Shown here: piece by piece, positions 39,712 through 49,174 of the stretch
How the letters are laid out: every line of letters starts with the position of its first letter
Numbering within the stretch: position 1 is the first letter of the stretch
Assembly: GCF_002964765.1 (NCBI RefSeq)
Contig: NZ_PQCF01000004.1
Span: forward strand, 1-64,000
Origin: Pseudoalteromonas sp. T1lg88
GTDB lineage: Bacteria; Pseudomonadota; Gammaproteobacteria; Enterobacterales; Alteromonadaceae
Direction of reading: 5' to 3'
DNA: 64,000 nt
Program-made: the position numbers and the translations under genes
Notes under the pieces: generated by a model
Told to the model about the DNA's origin: nothing
The model's database searches: none
Seen by the model: the letters and a program-made list of their open reading frames with translations, nothing else

Positions 39712-40689
39712 TTATGGCATCAATTTCAACGCTGGCTCATCCAGCGCCGCCAGTTGCTCTTTTAATGCCAGAGTTTGCTGCTCCCAGTATTTGTCTTGTG
39801 CGAACCAAGAAAAGTTCCGCTCAAATGCCGGGTCTTGCCAACGTTTGGCAATCCAGCCCATATAATGCACCATGCGCATCGCCCGCAGCGGCTCTATTAA
39901 ACGCAACTGGCCATGCTCAAAATGGGCAAACTCCTCATAGGCATTCACCAGGGTATCAAGCTGGACCAGCTGATTTTGCCGATCGCCACTGAGCATCATC
40001 CATAAATCCTGCATTGCTGGGCCCTGACGGCTATCATCAAGGTCAACAAAGGTTAGCATATCATCGCCGGACCAGAGAATGTTGCCAGCGTGGCAGTCTC
40101 CATGCAAGCGTATAGTAGCAACACTCTGGTATAAGCGGCTAGCTTTGTCGATAACCTGATCGAGCACGGTGTAAAAAGGTAAAGACATTGCCTCACTTAC
40201 CAAGTTACTGTGCTGCAAATGAACCTTGGCTTGATATAGATATTCATCACAGCCTAGCACAGGCCGCGTGGTAAAAGGTTTTGCCGCCGCCACCTTGTGC
40301 ATGCGGCCAATTAAACGGCCAAGCTGTTCTAGCTGGTCGAGATTATCCATCTCAAACTGGCGGCCACCAACGCTGGGGAACAGCGTAAAGCGATAGCCTT
40401 GATGCTCAAACAGTGTCTGACCATCAATACGCAACGGCGCCACCACAGGTACCTCGGCTTCTTGCAGCTCGGCACTGAAGCTATGCTCTTCGAGGATCTG
40501 CTCATTACTCCAGCGCTCAGGGCGATAGAATTTTGCCACATAGCGGCGCTGATCCTCAGCTATAAACTGATAAACACGGTTTTCGTAGCTATTAAGCGCC
40601 AAGAGCCCAGACTCAGCATAGATGCCCACACCATCGAGGGCATCTAAAATGGTATCCGGGGTTAAGGAAGCAAAACTAAATTCACTCAC
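39712..40689 (-). CDS. srkA: stress response kinase SrkA (YihE)
   Basis: This 325-residue Ser/Thr protein kinase of the choline-kinase-like fold has the catalytic loop RLHGDCHAGNILW and the metal-binding FVDLDDSRQGPAMQDLW. It is matched to E. coli YihE, which protects cells during stress and lies next to dsbA. The start codon is GTG, with one base between it and the ccoG stop; AAGGG is 8 bp upstream, inside ccoG. Co-transcription of ccoG-srkA-dsbA is therefore likely. Confidence 0.94.
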   Translation of the reverse strand: MSEFSFASLTPDTILDALDGVGIYAESGLLALNSYENRVYQFIAEDQRRYVAKFYRPERWSNEQILEEHSFSAELQEAEVPVVAPLRIDGQTLFEHQGYRFTLFPSVGGRQFEMDNLDQLEQLGRLIGRMHKVAAAKPFTTRPVLGCDEYLYQAKVHLQHSNLVSEAMSLPFYTVLDQVIDKASRLYQSVATIRLHGDCHAGNILWSGDDMLTFVDLDDSRQGPAMQDLWMMLSGDRQNQLVQLDTLVNAYEEFAHFEHGQLRLIEPLRAMRMVHYMGWIAKRWQDPAFERNFSWFAQDKYWEQQTLALKEQLAALDEPALKLMP

Positions 40690-40690
40690 C

Positions 40691-42124
40691 TTAACGACCC
40701 TTAAAGAAATTACTGCTTTGCTTAATTTGCGTCTCGGGATCGGTCACCGGGTAAAGCACAAAATTAAACTCTGTCATCGGCTTTTTCAGATCGTAAGGGT
40801 CGATAATCACAGACAAGGGCAGATCGTGAGAGCGTCCCGGTGCGACGCTAAACTCAAGTTGACCAATCACCTGATAATGCTCCAGCCCCTCAACCTCAAC
40901 TCGGAACTGCTGCGCTACCTGAGCCTTATTCAATACCTTCAATGTGTAGGTGTTTTCTACCAAGCCATCAACATTGATACGGAACAACTGGTTACGGTCA
41001 CGAATAATATCGAGATCCATAGGCACCCGCATGGCTATATTAGCCGCCAGCGCGCCGATAAGGATAAAGAGAATAATAGAGTAACCAATTAACTTACCGC
41101 GCACCGGCTTGGTTTTCTCGGCGGAAGCCTCCAGGTTACGTTCCGTGGTATAGGAGATCAGGCCACGAGGATAATTCATCTTGTCCATAACGCCGTCACA
41201 GGCATCAATACAGGCGCCACAGTTAATGCACTCGTACTGCAAGCCGTTACGAATATCTATACCGGTAGGACACACCTGTACACAGAGGTTACAGTCGATA
41301 CAGTCGCCCAACCCCAACTCTATAGGATCTTGCTTGCGCCCACGCGGACCGCGGTTTTCGCCGCGCTTGGCATCATAACTTACGGTAAAGGTGTCTTTGT
41401 CGAACATGGCCGACTGGAAGCGCGAATAAGGGCAAATATGCAAACACATAATTTCCCGCATCCAGCCCGCATTACCATAGGTACAAAGGGCAAATACGAC
41501 AATATTCAACAGCGCATAGCCGCCCACAGAAAAGGTCACAAAGTCGAACACCAGCTCACGCATGGGCGTAAAGTAGCCGACAAAGGTAATGGCGGTATAC
41601 AAGGAGAAAAGCAACCAGCTGCCATGTTTGGCCGTTTTGCGCCAAAACTTATCAAAGTCCATGGGACGCTGATCCAGCTTTTTACGCTGGTTGGCGGTGC
41701 CTTCAAACTTCTCTTCAAACCAGATAAAGATAAAGGTCCACACCGTTTGCGGACAGGTATAACCACACCAGACACGGCCGTAGAAGGTGGTCACCAGAAA
41801 CAGCGCAAAGGCGGCAATCATAAAAATAAAAGCGAGTATGGTTAAGTCTTGCGGCCAAAAGGTCAGGGCAAAAATACTGAACTGCTGATTACCTATATCG
41901 AATAAAACCGCTTGCTGGCCGTTGTAGTTAATCCAAGGCAACAACATAAAGGCGAGCATACCGACTAAGCCAATACGCTGTCTTAGCAACTGGTGTAATC
42001 CGGTGACGGCTCGGACATAAATACGGTTACGGGGATTAAATCTATCGTACTCGGCCCCGCTGGGCTTTTCGATTTTCACGTCACTGGGTATGTTTTTTAC
42101 CTTGATCCGCTGCTCTTTTTCCAT
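40691..42124 (-). CDS. ccoG: cytochrome c oxidase accessory protein CcoG (FixG/RdxA)
   Basis: This 477-residue membrane ferredoxin has five or so helices and the NapH-like motif CGYTCPQTVW. Two [4Fe-4S] clusters are formed by CIDCNLCVQVCPTG and CINCGACIDACDG. A C-terminal immunoglobulin-like FixG domain faces the periplasm. Family members reduce copper for assembly of cbb3-type cytochrome oxidase, but no cco structural genes lie in this window. I saw no convincing FNR-type box upstream. Confidence 0.94.
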   Translation of the reverse strand: MEKEQRIKVKNIPSDVKIEKPSGAEYDRFNPRNRIYVRAVTGLHQLLRQRIGLVGMLAFMLLPWINYNGQQAVLFDIGNQQFSIFALTFWPQDLTILAFIFMIAAFALFLVTTFYGRVWCGYTCPQTVWTFIFIWFEEKFEGTANQRKKLDQRPMDFDKFWRKTAKHGSWLLFSLYTAITFVGYFTPMRELVFDFVTFSVGGYALLNIVVFALCTYGNAGWMREIMCLHICPYSRFQSAMFDKDTFTVSYDAKRGENRGPRGRKQDPIELGLGDCIDCNLCVQVCPTGIDIRNGLQYECINCGACIDACDGVMDKMNYPRGLISYTTERNLEASAEKTKPVRGKLIGYSIILFILIGALAANIAMRVPMDLDIIRDRNQLFRINVDGLVENTYTLKVLNKAQVAQQFRVEVEGLEHYQVIGQLEFSVAPGRSHDLPLSVIIDPYDLKKPMTEFNFVLYPVTDPETQIKQSSNFFKGR

Positions 42125-42337
42125 CTTAGTTCCTCAACGCCAGGGATTTAGGAATGGGCAAACTTACCTAATTGGTTATTAGGTTTGTCGTTTCGGGCAA
42201 GTATATCAATTCGGCCACCAAAATGATGTAACCAGAAGATTATATTTAACCCTAAGCGCCTTAATAGGCTTGCTTTTAAAACCCAGAGTTTACTACACTA
42301 TCAGCGTCCCCGTTGCCACCTAGATCAAGGTTTACTC

Positions 42338-42679
42338 ATGAAGAAGTTATTACTGTTGGTCGTTATTCTGTTAGCACTGCTAAGTGTTGATCATCCTTTG
42401 ATAAAAAATCCCCGTGACAAAATTCTTGGCTCTGTGGTGTCGGATTTAAGTGATTCCACTCAGGTACAACGGGAAGTGAAGGCAAAACATGCCCTAGCTG
42501 AGGTCCGCTCTCAACTTAAATTAAACAAAGATCAGGACGCCCATCTCGCCGACATTTTTAAAACGGTTCGCGGCATGCATGACTGGGAGAGAAAATACTG
42601 TAAAAACAGAGAACTCAATCAGTATTTTTATGGTGACGATTTACTGCAGACCTGCACCATTATTGCGGCCACCCACTAG
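42338..42679 (+). CDS. small exported or membrane-anchored protein, unrecognised
   Basis: These 113 residues begin with a signal-like hydrophobic segment (MKKLLLLVVILLALLSV), followed by a charged, mostly helical region with two Cys (YCKNREL and LQTCTII). Both may pair in the periplasm. The start has AAGG upstream. The next small gene begins 6 bp after the stop, suggesting a two-gene unit. The function is unknown. Confidence 0.65.
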   Translation: MKKLLLLVVILLALLSVDHPLIKNPRDKILGSVVSDLSDSTQVQREVKAKHALAEVRSQLKLNKDQDAHLADIFKTVRGMHDWERKYCKNRELNQYFYGDDLLQTCTIIAATH

Positions 42680-42685
42680 TAAGCT

Positions 42686-42883
42686 ATGGACTTTTCGGCA
42701 CTCAATAAAAAGCAAGGTGATTCTTTTGCCGAGCACAAGCGTCTGCTGCAGCAACTGAGCAAGGGCAAAACCGTGTTATGCAAGCACTGCCAAGGTGCCA
42801 TCAGCCTGCAACTCGCCGAACCCGGCTATGCCAGAGCCCGTTGCACCAAGGGCTGCACCGACCTGCTATTGCAACTCGGCTAA
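42686..42883 (+). CDS. small Cys-rich (zinc-ribbon-like) protein, unrecognised
   Basis: These 65 residues include CKHC and a later CTKGC, four Cys that could bind one zinc ion. The N-terminal half is helical and charged. No signal peptide is present, so it is probably cytoplasmic. It is likely translated with the small exported protein 6 bp upstream. The function is unknown. Confidence 0.6.
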   Translation: MDFSALNKKQGDSFAEHKRLLQQLSKGKTVLCKHCQGAISLQLAEPGYARARCTKGCTDLLLQLG

Positions 42884-42917
42884 GCTCACCCAAGAAGACA
42901 TAGCGAAAATGGCGGGG

Positions 42918-43523
42918 TTAGGTTTCCCAGTGCGGCTCATCATCGAATAAACCACTTTGCACCGCAGTAAGCTCAATCAGTTCGGCAAATCCCAGACTAA
43001 AATCAGCCATCATATCGACCAGAGCATCGTTAAATGCCTGCTCATCCTGACCAGAGTTTGCCGCATGTATGCTGAATTGCTCAGCATCGGCAAATAATCC
43101 AAGTACAGTGACCGCCTGAGCAAGCATATCTTTACTTTCTTCGGGGCACGATGGGGCACTTAGCAAGGGTTCAAGGTAATAGCTGACACCCAGCACAAAG
43201 CCTTGTGCCCATTGATGCAACTCGGCATCGGCAGCTAGATTATCCCGCCAGCGCTGTGCAACTGCGACATTGCTAGTAAGCTTAAAACCGGTCTCATACA
43301 CCTGCTCACTTATATCCTGATGCAGACTCAGCAGTGCAAATAAAACACTTTCATCGCAATCGGCGGCATGGCCACCAAGCACCTCTTGCAACCATTGCTC
43401 TTCCTCTATGGGAGCAGGAGCACAGATAAGTGCAAAAAGATAACCCTGAACCTGAGCCAAGGGCATAGCATTACCAGCCTCCCTCAGGTAGTCACGCAAA
43501 GAGGTTAGCGCTTGCTCACTCAT
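42918..43523 (-). CDS. UPF0149 (YgfB/YecA) family protein
   Basis: This 201-residue, acidic, all-helical protein matches the UPF0149 pattern (LAQVQGYLFALICAP near the N-terminus, VLGVSYYLEPLLS, DFSLGFAELIELT). There is no SEC-C zinc tail. The ATG overlaps the gspN stop codon (TAATG), which makes it the apparent last gene of the gsp operon. That is an unusual place for this family, which in E. coli lies beside pepP. The function is not known from sequence. Confidence 0.82.
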   Translation of the reverse strand: MSEQALTSLRDYLREAGNAMPLAQVQGYLFALICAPAPIEEEQWLQEVLGGHAADCDESVLFALLSLHQDISEQVYETGFKLTSNVAVAQRWRDNLAADAELHQWAQGFVLGVSYYLEPLLSAPSCPEESKDMLAQAVTVLGLFADAEQFSIHAANSGQDEQAFNDALVDMMADFSLGFAELIELTAVQSGLFDDEPHWET

Positions 43524-44287
43524 TAGAAATCGATCCGATAGCGACCGTCGGCTCCCTGCGCTCCCAGGAACTGCACCGCATCATGTACATCCTTAGGCAG
43601 GCTGGCATCCGGTTTAATAAAGCCTTTAACGCTAAACTGACCACGGTCGTTAAAGCTGGCATCAACCTGTAAACCCAGACGGTTTTCCTTGGTAACCGTC
43701 ACCTTAGCAGCACTATTTACGCAGCTAAGCTCACCTTCCAGCTCACCAATGCTAAACCAACCGTTACGACCCTTCACGCTGATATCCGCAGAGCTGATGG
43801 TGCCGGCTAGCGCTTGGCAATGAGGCTCACCGAGTTGGTAGTTATCCAGTTCAACAAACACCCGCCCCTTGGCCTCTGTAGGTATGGGTAGACGCACTCG
43901 CTGTAAAACTTGCTCAAGAGAAAGTCGTGCCTGGGTATCGTGAAGCTGCAGCTGCTTGTTAAACAGGCCATAGACTAATTGACCCTGGGCCGAAATTTCA
44001 TTGGTATTGCGCTTATTACCTAGCACCAGATCCATATTCAACTGCGCCTGCAACAGCGCCAGCGGCTTAACCTGCCATTTCACCTGGCTGACATACTGGC
44101 CCTGATAACGCGCCCCGTGCACCTGGCCTTGCCAGACCGTGCCCGTGGCCGGACCCAACTGTAAGCCAGGTGGTAAATCTTTTTTAAACCAGTCCAAGGC
44201 CACCGAAGCGGGCAGCAGGGCAATGGCGAAAACCAGCAAAAAAACAACAAATACAACGGCTAGACCGCTGATTTTCTTCACAGACAT
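43523..44287 (-). CDS. gspN: type II secretion system protein N
   Basis: This 254-residue protein has an N-terminal membrane helix (about residues 8-28) and a beta-rich periplasmic body containing the GspN/AsmA-like pattern GPATGTVWQGQVHGARYQG. GspN is an accessory subunit present in only some type II systems. It begins 2 bp after gspM and overlaps the UPF0149 gene by one base. Confidence 0.9.
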   Translation of the reverse strand: MSVKKISGLAVVFVVFLLVFAIALLPASVALDWFKKDLPPGLQLGPATGTVWQGQVHGARYQGQYVSQVKWQVKPLALLQAQLNMDLVLGNKRNTNEISAQGQLVYGLFNKQLQLHDTQARLSLEQVLQRVRLPIPTEAKGRVFVELDNYQLGEPHCQALAGTISSADISVKGRNGWFSIGELEGELSCVNSAAKVTVTKENRLGLQVDASFNDRGQFSVKGFIKPDASLPKDVHDAVQFLGAQGADGRYRIDF

Positions 44288-44289
44288 AG

Positions 44290-44760
44290 TTACTCCAGAA
44301 CGATACGACTAACACGGACATGGCCCGGTTTTGGATCTAAAGACAGCTCGATATTACTAATGGTCACGCCATGGTTTTTGACTATGTCGTCCAACCAAGA
44401 CAAGAGTTGATTAAAGGGCACACTATCAATATTTAAACGCAAACCTTCACCACTGGGCTGCATGCGAGCGATCTCAATTTGATAGCGTGAACGGGTGCTG
44501 TTCACCACCTGGGTGACATTACCACTGGAGACAGCTTTTACGGAGCCGCCCTGGGCCTTTATTTGCACCACACTTTGCTGCACAAATTGCAGCAATTCTT
44601 GCTGTTTGCTCAGCTCTTGTTTGGCCTCAGCAACGGCGTTATTTAACGGCCGATAGATCACCATAACAAAGAAAAAGATGATAAAAATAACGCCGGCGAT
44701 GCTTAGCAAGCGCTGCTCTTGTGGCTTCAATGATTGCCAATAATTCGTTAATGCGCTCAT
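44290..44760 (-). CDS. gspM: type II secretion system protein M
   Basis: This 156-residue bitopic protein has a membrane helix at about 18-38, a helical periplasmic stretch, and a C-terminal ferredoxin-like domain (VTISNIELSLDPKPGHVRVSRIVLE). It pairs with GspL in the inner-membrane platform. It overlaps gspL by 4 bp. Confidence 0.93.
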   Translation of the reverse strand: MSALTNYWQSLKPQEQRLLSIAGVIFIIFFFVMVIYRPLNNAVAEAKQELSKQQELLQFVQQSVVQIKAQGGSVKAVSSGNVTQVVNSTRSRYQIEIARMQPSGEGLRLNIDSVPFNQLLSWLDDIVKNHGVTISNIELSLDPKPGHVRVSRIVLE

Positions 44761-45962
44761 TGTTCGCCCCTTATGCGTAATTCACCCACCACGGTTTCGC
44801 CGTCATTGTTTAATGACCCCTGGTCGACACTGAAACCGCGCTGTTCCAAGCGCGCCTTTACTTGTGCAAAACTTTGGAAGTCTTTGGCTCTGGCGCCAAC
44901 CCGTAATTCATTGCGGCGCTGATCAAAACGCAGCGTTTGCGTTACAAACTCATTGCTTTGCTGCACGATATCGGCAAAATCCTGCAACATCATCAGAAAT
45001 TCAGCGCCGCCGCCCTGACTCTGGCCGCCCAGTGCGGTATTAATCTGGTTACGGATAAGATGCGGACGCACCTTGGTGCCGGGGAAAGCCGACTCATAAC
45101 TGCTCACTACCTGCTCTTTCACCGACTCGGCCTGAGAAGAATAGTGATACCACTGTCCCCCCTTGACGCCCAGCATAAAGACCAGAGCCACACCCGCGGC
45201 AACCATGGCCGGACGCCATACCTTAATCCAACCACTGCTTTTTTTCTTGTAGGCAAAGGTGCCTTGGCGCAAATTGATAGGTGAGATGGCCTTGGCGAAC
45301 ATGGCTAAAGGCAATTCAAACTTATCTTCGTGGCTATAGGTTTCAATTCCCAATTCGCCACTGGGTAATGGACTGTATAAGTCTAAGGTCTCGATGCCTG
45401 CCGAGATTAAATAGGCCGCTGCCCAATCCGGCTCCAGCTGAGCGCCTTGCCACTGGCTGGAACGCACCAAAAAACTGTCATCATTAATGGCAATAGCGCT
45501 GGCTCTTTGCGGTGCAGGCTCGGGTAGCAAGAGGGCATCAACATACACATTCACTACGGCAATATCGGCTTCAGCAAATAGCTCCAGCCAGTTTTGCAGC
45601 CACTGCTTATTAACCAGGGCGATATTAATAAAATGATTATCCGCCTCGCTGTAGGCATTGCCATGGGCGATAAACAGGCTGTCGATATCGACCGTCACCT
45701 GCTCTTCCACCATAAAGGGTAAGGCCTGAGCCAGCTTGCGATTCCACTTCGCGGGCAATTTCACGCTTTGCAGTTGCACCTGAGCGCAGGGCACTACTAA
45801 GGTGCAATCGCGATTGCGCGCCTTGTCCGTGAGTCCGGATAAAGCGGTTGCCTCGGCCAGGTGGCCGCTGGCGATAATTTCGTCCTCTGCGGGATTATAT
45901 ACCAGCCAATGAATAGGCTGATCTGGGCGCTCGCCCACGTGGATCAGTAAGGATTCTCTCAC
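44757..45962 (-). CDS. gspL: type II secretion system protein L
   Basis: This 401-residue protein has an actin-like cytoplasmic domain (about residues 1-230) that recruits the ATPase GspE, a membrane helix near 250-268, and a periplasmic ferredoxin-like domain. It overlaps gspK and gspM by 4 bp each. Confidence 0.94.
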   Translation of the reverse strand: MRESLLIHVGERPDQPIHWLVYNPAEDEIIASGHLAEATALSGLTDKARNRDCTLVVPCAQVQLQSVKLPAKWNRKLAQALPFMVEEQVTVDIDSLFIAHGNAYSEADNHFINIALVNKQWLQNWLELFAEADIAVVNVYVDALLLPEPAPQRASAIAINDDSFLVRSSQWQGAQLEPDWAAAYLISAGIETLDLYSPLPSGELGIETYSHEDKFELPLAMFAKAISPINLRQGTFAYKKKSSGWIKVWRPAMVAAGVALVFMLGVKGGQWYHYSSQAESVKEQVVSSYESAFPGTKVRPHLIRNQINTALGGQSQGGGAEFLMMLQDFADIVQQSNEFVTQTLRFDQRRNELRVGARAKDFQSFAQVKARLEQRGFSVDQGSLNNDGETVVGELRIRGEQ

Positions 45963-46951
45963 TGCAGGCCTCCAAATTTTCGCGCCATAATGGAAATTTC
46001 TTTATTATTTATTTGTAATAGCGAGGTCATAGTAAACTCAAACTCGACAAAAGTTGCGGTTGTTTGCAATTGAAAATACGAACTTTTCAGCACAAACCGA
46101 CCATCGTCCTCTTTAACATCACGGCCCCCCTGCTGGGTTACCTCGTTAACAAAGTCGCTCAGCGAATCAAAGCCTTTTTCCGGGCGTGCACTGATCACCG
46201 ACTGCGCCGATGACTCGTCCAACCCTTCAATCATAGCAGCCAGAAGCAAGGCTTGATCTTCGGTAATGGTATTTACATTCAATGCAAACACCTCACTGCC
46301 GGGGATCACGCAAACATAAGGAGCCAATTTACGCATCGCCAGCGGGTTAAACCCTTTTACCAGGCGTAACTCGGAAAAATCGGCAAAGAAGTTATTGGCG
46401 GTTAAATAAGGCACATCCCGGGATAAATACTCGTCTTCCTCGGCGCCGGAACGCATGGTAATACTGTCTTCATCCACCCAGTCAAACACGCTGTCGGCCA
46501 TAGCCTCTTCAGACTCATCACTTGGCAAATCATCGATTTCCTTTAATAAGGCTAGCAGAGCCTGATGAGCCGGGTTAGATTTTACATAGCCGCCGTTTTG
46601 CGTTTGAGGCTCAGCCCGTAGCGCATTAAGATTTAAACAGGCTTGCAAGTCTTTAATTTCCCCAGCAATGGTGCCATTTTCCACAGGAAACGGCGTATTA
46701 GCTGCCAAAGCCCAGCTCTGTTTCAGGTGCATTTTGTCCGGCTCTTCTTCGATACTTTCGCGCAGCACCTTTTGCGCTAGGGCCTCCGCCGCATAGGCAT
46801 ACCATTTAGCCTGACGAAAATCGTTAAGATTCGATGACTTTTGCACCTGAACCATAAGATTCATACTCATCTGCGCGGCAATGGTTGCGGCTAGGGCAAC
46901 AATAAATAAAACAATGATAAGGGCCGCCCCGCCTTGATGACGATTAACCAT
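45959..46951 (-). CDS. gspK: type II secretion minor pseudopilin K
   Basis: This protein has 330 residues from the start MVNRHQGGAALIIVLF; an open upstream extension to 47047 lies inside gspJ and is rejected. The prepilin cut falls after Gly, and position +5 is not Glu, as is normal for GspK, which caps the pseudopilus tip. The large globular domain includes DVPYLTANNFFADFSELRLV and helix-hairpin-helix-like GLDESSAQSVISARPEKGF. It overlaps gspJ by 8 bp. Confidence 0.94.
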   Translation of the reverse strand: MVNRHQGGAALIIVLFIVALAATIAAQMSMNLMVQVQKSSNLNDFRQAKWYAYAAEALAQKVLRESIEEEPDKMHLKQSWALAANTPFPVENGTIAGEIKDLQACLNLNALRAEPQTQNGGYVKSNPAHQALLALLKEIDDLPSDESEEAMADSVFDWVDEDSITMRSGAEEDEYLSRDVPYLTANNFFADFSELRLVKGFNPLAMRKLAPYVCVIPGSEVFALNVNTITEDQALLLAAMIEGLDESSAQSVISARPEKGFDSLSDFVNEVTQQGGRDVKEDDGRFVLKSSYFQLQTTATFVEFEFTMTSLLQINNKEISIMARKFGGLQ

Positions 46952-47720
46952 GATTAGGGCTCCCCGTCGAACCGCCGCCACCCGAGTTGTTGCCGCCTTG
47001 ATTATTATTTCCACCTTGGTTACCGCCCTGGGAACCAGCTGAACCACCGCCTGAATTATTTCCTGAACCGCCTTGCTGCACCGGGATATCGGCGCCCTGA
47101 CCTGCCAGTAAAAATAGGCGACGAATTGGGTCGCCTTCTTTTAAGGTCAGATCCACGGCAACGGCCTTAGGTAACAGTTCCTGCTGCCATTGCTCCTGCC
47201 ACTTTTGCGCCTGGCCGTTAAAAAACTCAAACCTAAAATCTTCCACATCATTTAACAGCACCTGCACTCTAGGCTCACTGCTGTCTAACTGATCGACATA
47301 AAGACTATACAAACGCTCTAAACGCCCTTCTTGCACCCGATAGGCTACGGCTTGTAGTTCACTGCGCGGCAACAAGTAGCCCGGGTTGGTCCAGCCGTTG
47401 CGTATAAAGGCAATGCCATCTAGTTCACTGCCAAATAAAAAGCGCTCGTGTAACAGGTATTTTTCCTGAAAATCGCCAGCCTCATTGCGCACCTTGCGCT
47501 TACTTATCTGACTAAAATCCTGTTCCATCACCCGAAAAACCGTCTGCAAACGTGATAGGTTATCCAATGTCTCTTCCGACATTTCCTTGGTTCGGGTGCT
47601 GACCTCAAAAATCTGGTGGGTTGCGCCGATAATAAAGGCCATTACGGCCAAGGCTACAAGCACCTCAACCAGGGTAAAAGCACGTTGGCGAGACACATTA
47701 GCAAAGCGGCTACGCATCAT
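46944..47720 (-). CDS. gspJ: type II secretion minor pseudopilin J with low-complexity tail
   Basis: This 258-residue protein has the prepilin N-terminus RAFTLVEVLVALAVM. The residue before the cleavage point is Ala instead of the usual Gly. The globular part (about 35-215) is typical, including FEVSTRTKEMSEETLDNL. The last 40 or so residues are almost only Gly, Asn, Ser and Gln (GGNQGGNNNQGGNNSGG-like), which is not expected in this family. GspJ forms the tip complex with GspI and GspK. MM at the start leaves a one-codon ambiguity. Confidence 0.93.
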   Translation of the reverse strand: MMRSRFANVSRQRAFTLVEVLVALAVMAFIIGATHQIFEVSTRTKEMSEETLDNLSRLQTVFRVMEQDFSQISKRKVRNEAGDFQEKYLLHERFLFGSELDGIAFIRNGWTNPGYLLPRSELQAVAYRVQEGRLERLYSLYVDQLDSSEPRVQVLLNDVEDFRFEFFNGQAQKWQEQWQQELLPKAVAVDLTLKEGDPIRRLFLLAGQGADIPVQQGGSGNNSGGGSAGSQGGNQGGNNNQGGNNSGGGGSTGSPNHG

Positions 47721-48124
47721 GTTTTACTCGCCTCTTTATCTATATAGGTCGCGAGCTCATAGGCAAATTGTTCGCGCTCTTCATCGGTAAATACGGATAT
47801 CACAACTTTCACAAAGCTGCTGTTGGCGGTGCGTATCACTTCCTGTTGCCAATACCAGGTTACTCCGGCCAACTCGGTTTTGCCCTTGGCACCATTTTTG
47901 GCATCCCACTTATCTCCTTGGGCGCGAATTTCAACCAACTGGTTTTCCGCGACCCAGGAGCCATAGGTTTGTTCTTGAATGGCGCCTAAATGATTAATAT
48001 GTTCGCCACTGATCTGCATGGCAGCGATCCCGGCCATGGCACAAATACTGAGCGCCACTAAAACTTCGATAAGGGTAAAGCCAGCGCTGCGCTTACCTGA
48101 GCGAGATCTATGCTGAGCCATCAT
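47717..48124 (-). CDS. gspI: type II secretion minor pseudopilin I
   Basis: This 135-residue protein has the prepilin signature AGFTLIEVLVALSICAMAG and a short globular domain (SWVAENQLVEIRAQ). It starts the tip complex with GspJ and GspK. It overlaps gspH and gspJ by 4 bp each. Confidence 0.94.
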   Translation of the reverse strand: MMAQHRSRSGKRSAGFTLIEVLVALSICAMAGIAAMQISGEHINHLGAIQEQTYGSWVAENQLVEIRAQGDKWDAKNGAKGKTELAGVTWYWQQEVIRTANSSFVKVVISVFTDEEREQFAYELATYIDKEASKT

Positions 48125-48705
48125 TGCAGCTCTTCTTGGTAAAGGCTAACCGGCGCCATAAATTCCCCTTCGATAATAAAGGGAGCCAGATCTTCGTCCG
48201 CATCCTGCAAGGCAAGACGTAGTTGAAACGGGCTGATTTCGCCTGAGGATAGGATCATCACTTGGGGGATCTGCATTTTTTGCAGTTCAAGAAAGTCATC
48301 GTCATCGGCTCCCAATAGTTTTTGCCAATCCACTTCATTCAGCAGACTATCCTGCGCCCAAGGGAGATCTTCTTGATTCAGGGTCAGGGAAAAGTCGGAC
48401 TCCAGCTTTTTGCCTTTCAGCACACCATCGCTGTCATCCAATGCTTGCCATTTTTGCTCACCATAAACCATAAACTCATAACCATTTTCGTCATCTACAA
48501 ATAAACCGAGCTGACGCTGATTAAGGATGGCGTATTCGGACGCAAAGTTAATGCTGGTTTGCAAGGCAAAGGCCGTTTGCTCTAACTCGTCGTGGCGTGA
48601 ATCATCAATGCTATAAACTATCAGGTTGGCGCTAAACGCAATAATTGCCAGCACCACCAGAATTTCGATTAGGGTAAAACCGGATCGATGATTCACCGCC
48701 TTCAT
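48121..48705 (-). CDS. gspH: type II secretion minor pseudopilin H
   Basis: This 194-residue protein has the prepilin signature SGFTLIEILVVLAIIAFSANL, a Glu at +5 and an acidic globular domain. It links the tip complex to the GspG shaft. It starts 2 bp after gspG. Confidence 0.93.
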   Translation of the reverse strand: MKAVNHRSGFTLIEILVVLAIIAFSANLIVYSIDDSRHDELEQTAFALQTSINFASEYAILNQRQLGLFVDDENGYEFMVYGEQKWQALDDSDGVLKGKKLESDFSLTLNQEDLPWAQDSLLNEVDWQKLLGADDDDFLELQKMQIPQVMILSSGEISPFQLRLALQDADEDLAPFIIEGEFMAPVSLYQEELQ

Positions 48706-48707
48706 GC

Positions 48708-49130
48708 TTAGCGCTCTTCTTCGTCCCAGTTACCGATATCGTCTTCGGTACCTGCTTCGCCGTCAGGGCCCATAGAAAATACATCAATCTTACCGATTTC
48801 ACCCGGATAGATTAGCTGGTAGGGGTTACCCCAAGGGTCCAGTGGCAATTCATTGATAAAACCACCTTCAGGGAAACGCTTTGGAATTGGCTCTATGCTG
48901 GTTTTGGTCACGAGTGCTTCCAAACCCTGCTCTGTAGTTGGGTAGGTATTAACACGCAACTTGTACATGCTTAGCGCATCTTCAATTTGCTGAATGTCCA
49001 ACTGCGCCTTATCAAGATCGGCTTCTTCTTTTTGTCCCATGATATTCGGGGCTACAATCGACATGATCATGCCTATGATGACCAATACCACCATCACTTC
49101 AAGTAATGAAAAACCAGACTGCTTTCTCAT
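48708..49130 (-). CDS. gspG: type II secretion major pseudopilin G
   Basis: This 140-residue protein has a very short leader MRKQSG, then FSLLEVMVVLVIIGMIMSIV. The mature protein keeps the calcium-site region DPWGNPYQLIYPGEIGKIDVFSMGPDGEAGTEDDIGNW. It is the main subunit of the pseudopilus that pushes cargo through GspD, and is processed by a prepilin peptidase not encoded here. Confidence 0.97.
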   Translation of the reverse strand: MRKQSGFSLLEVMVVLVIIGMIMSIVAPNIMGQKEEADLDKAQLDIQQIEDALSMYKLRVNTYPTTEQGLEALVTKTSIEPIPKRFPEGGFINELPLDPWGNPYQLIYPGEIGKIDVFSMGPDGEAGTEDDIGNWDEEER

Positions 49131-49174
49131 TGTTCGTACCTCTAAATTTACTGAAATCTGTATTTACTTGGCCA

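Noticed and set aside
42125..42337. FNR-type site upstream of ccoG
   Set aside because: Only half-sites such as GATCAA are seen, with no symmetric TTGAT-N4-ATCAA.
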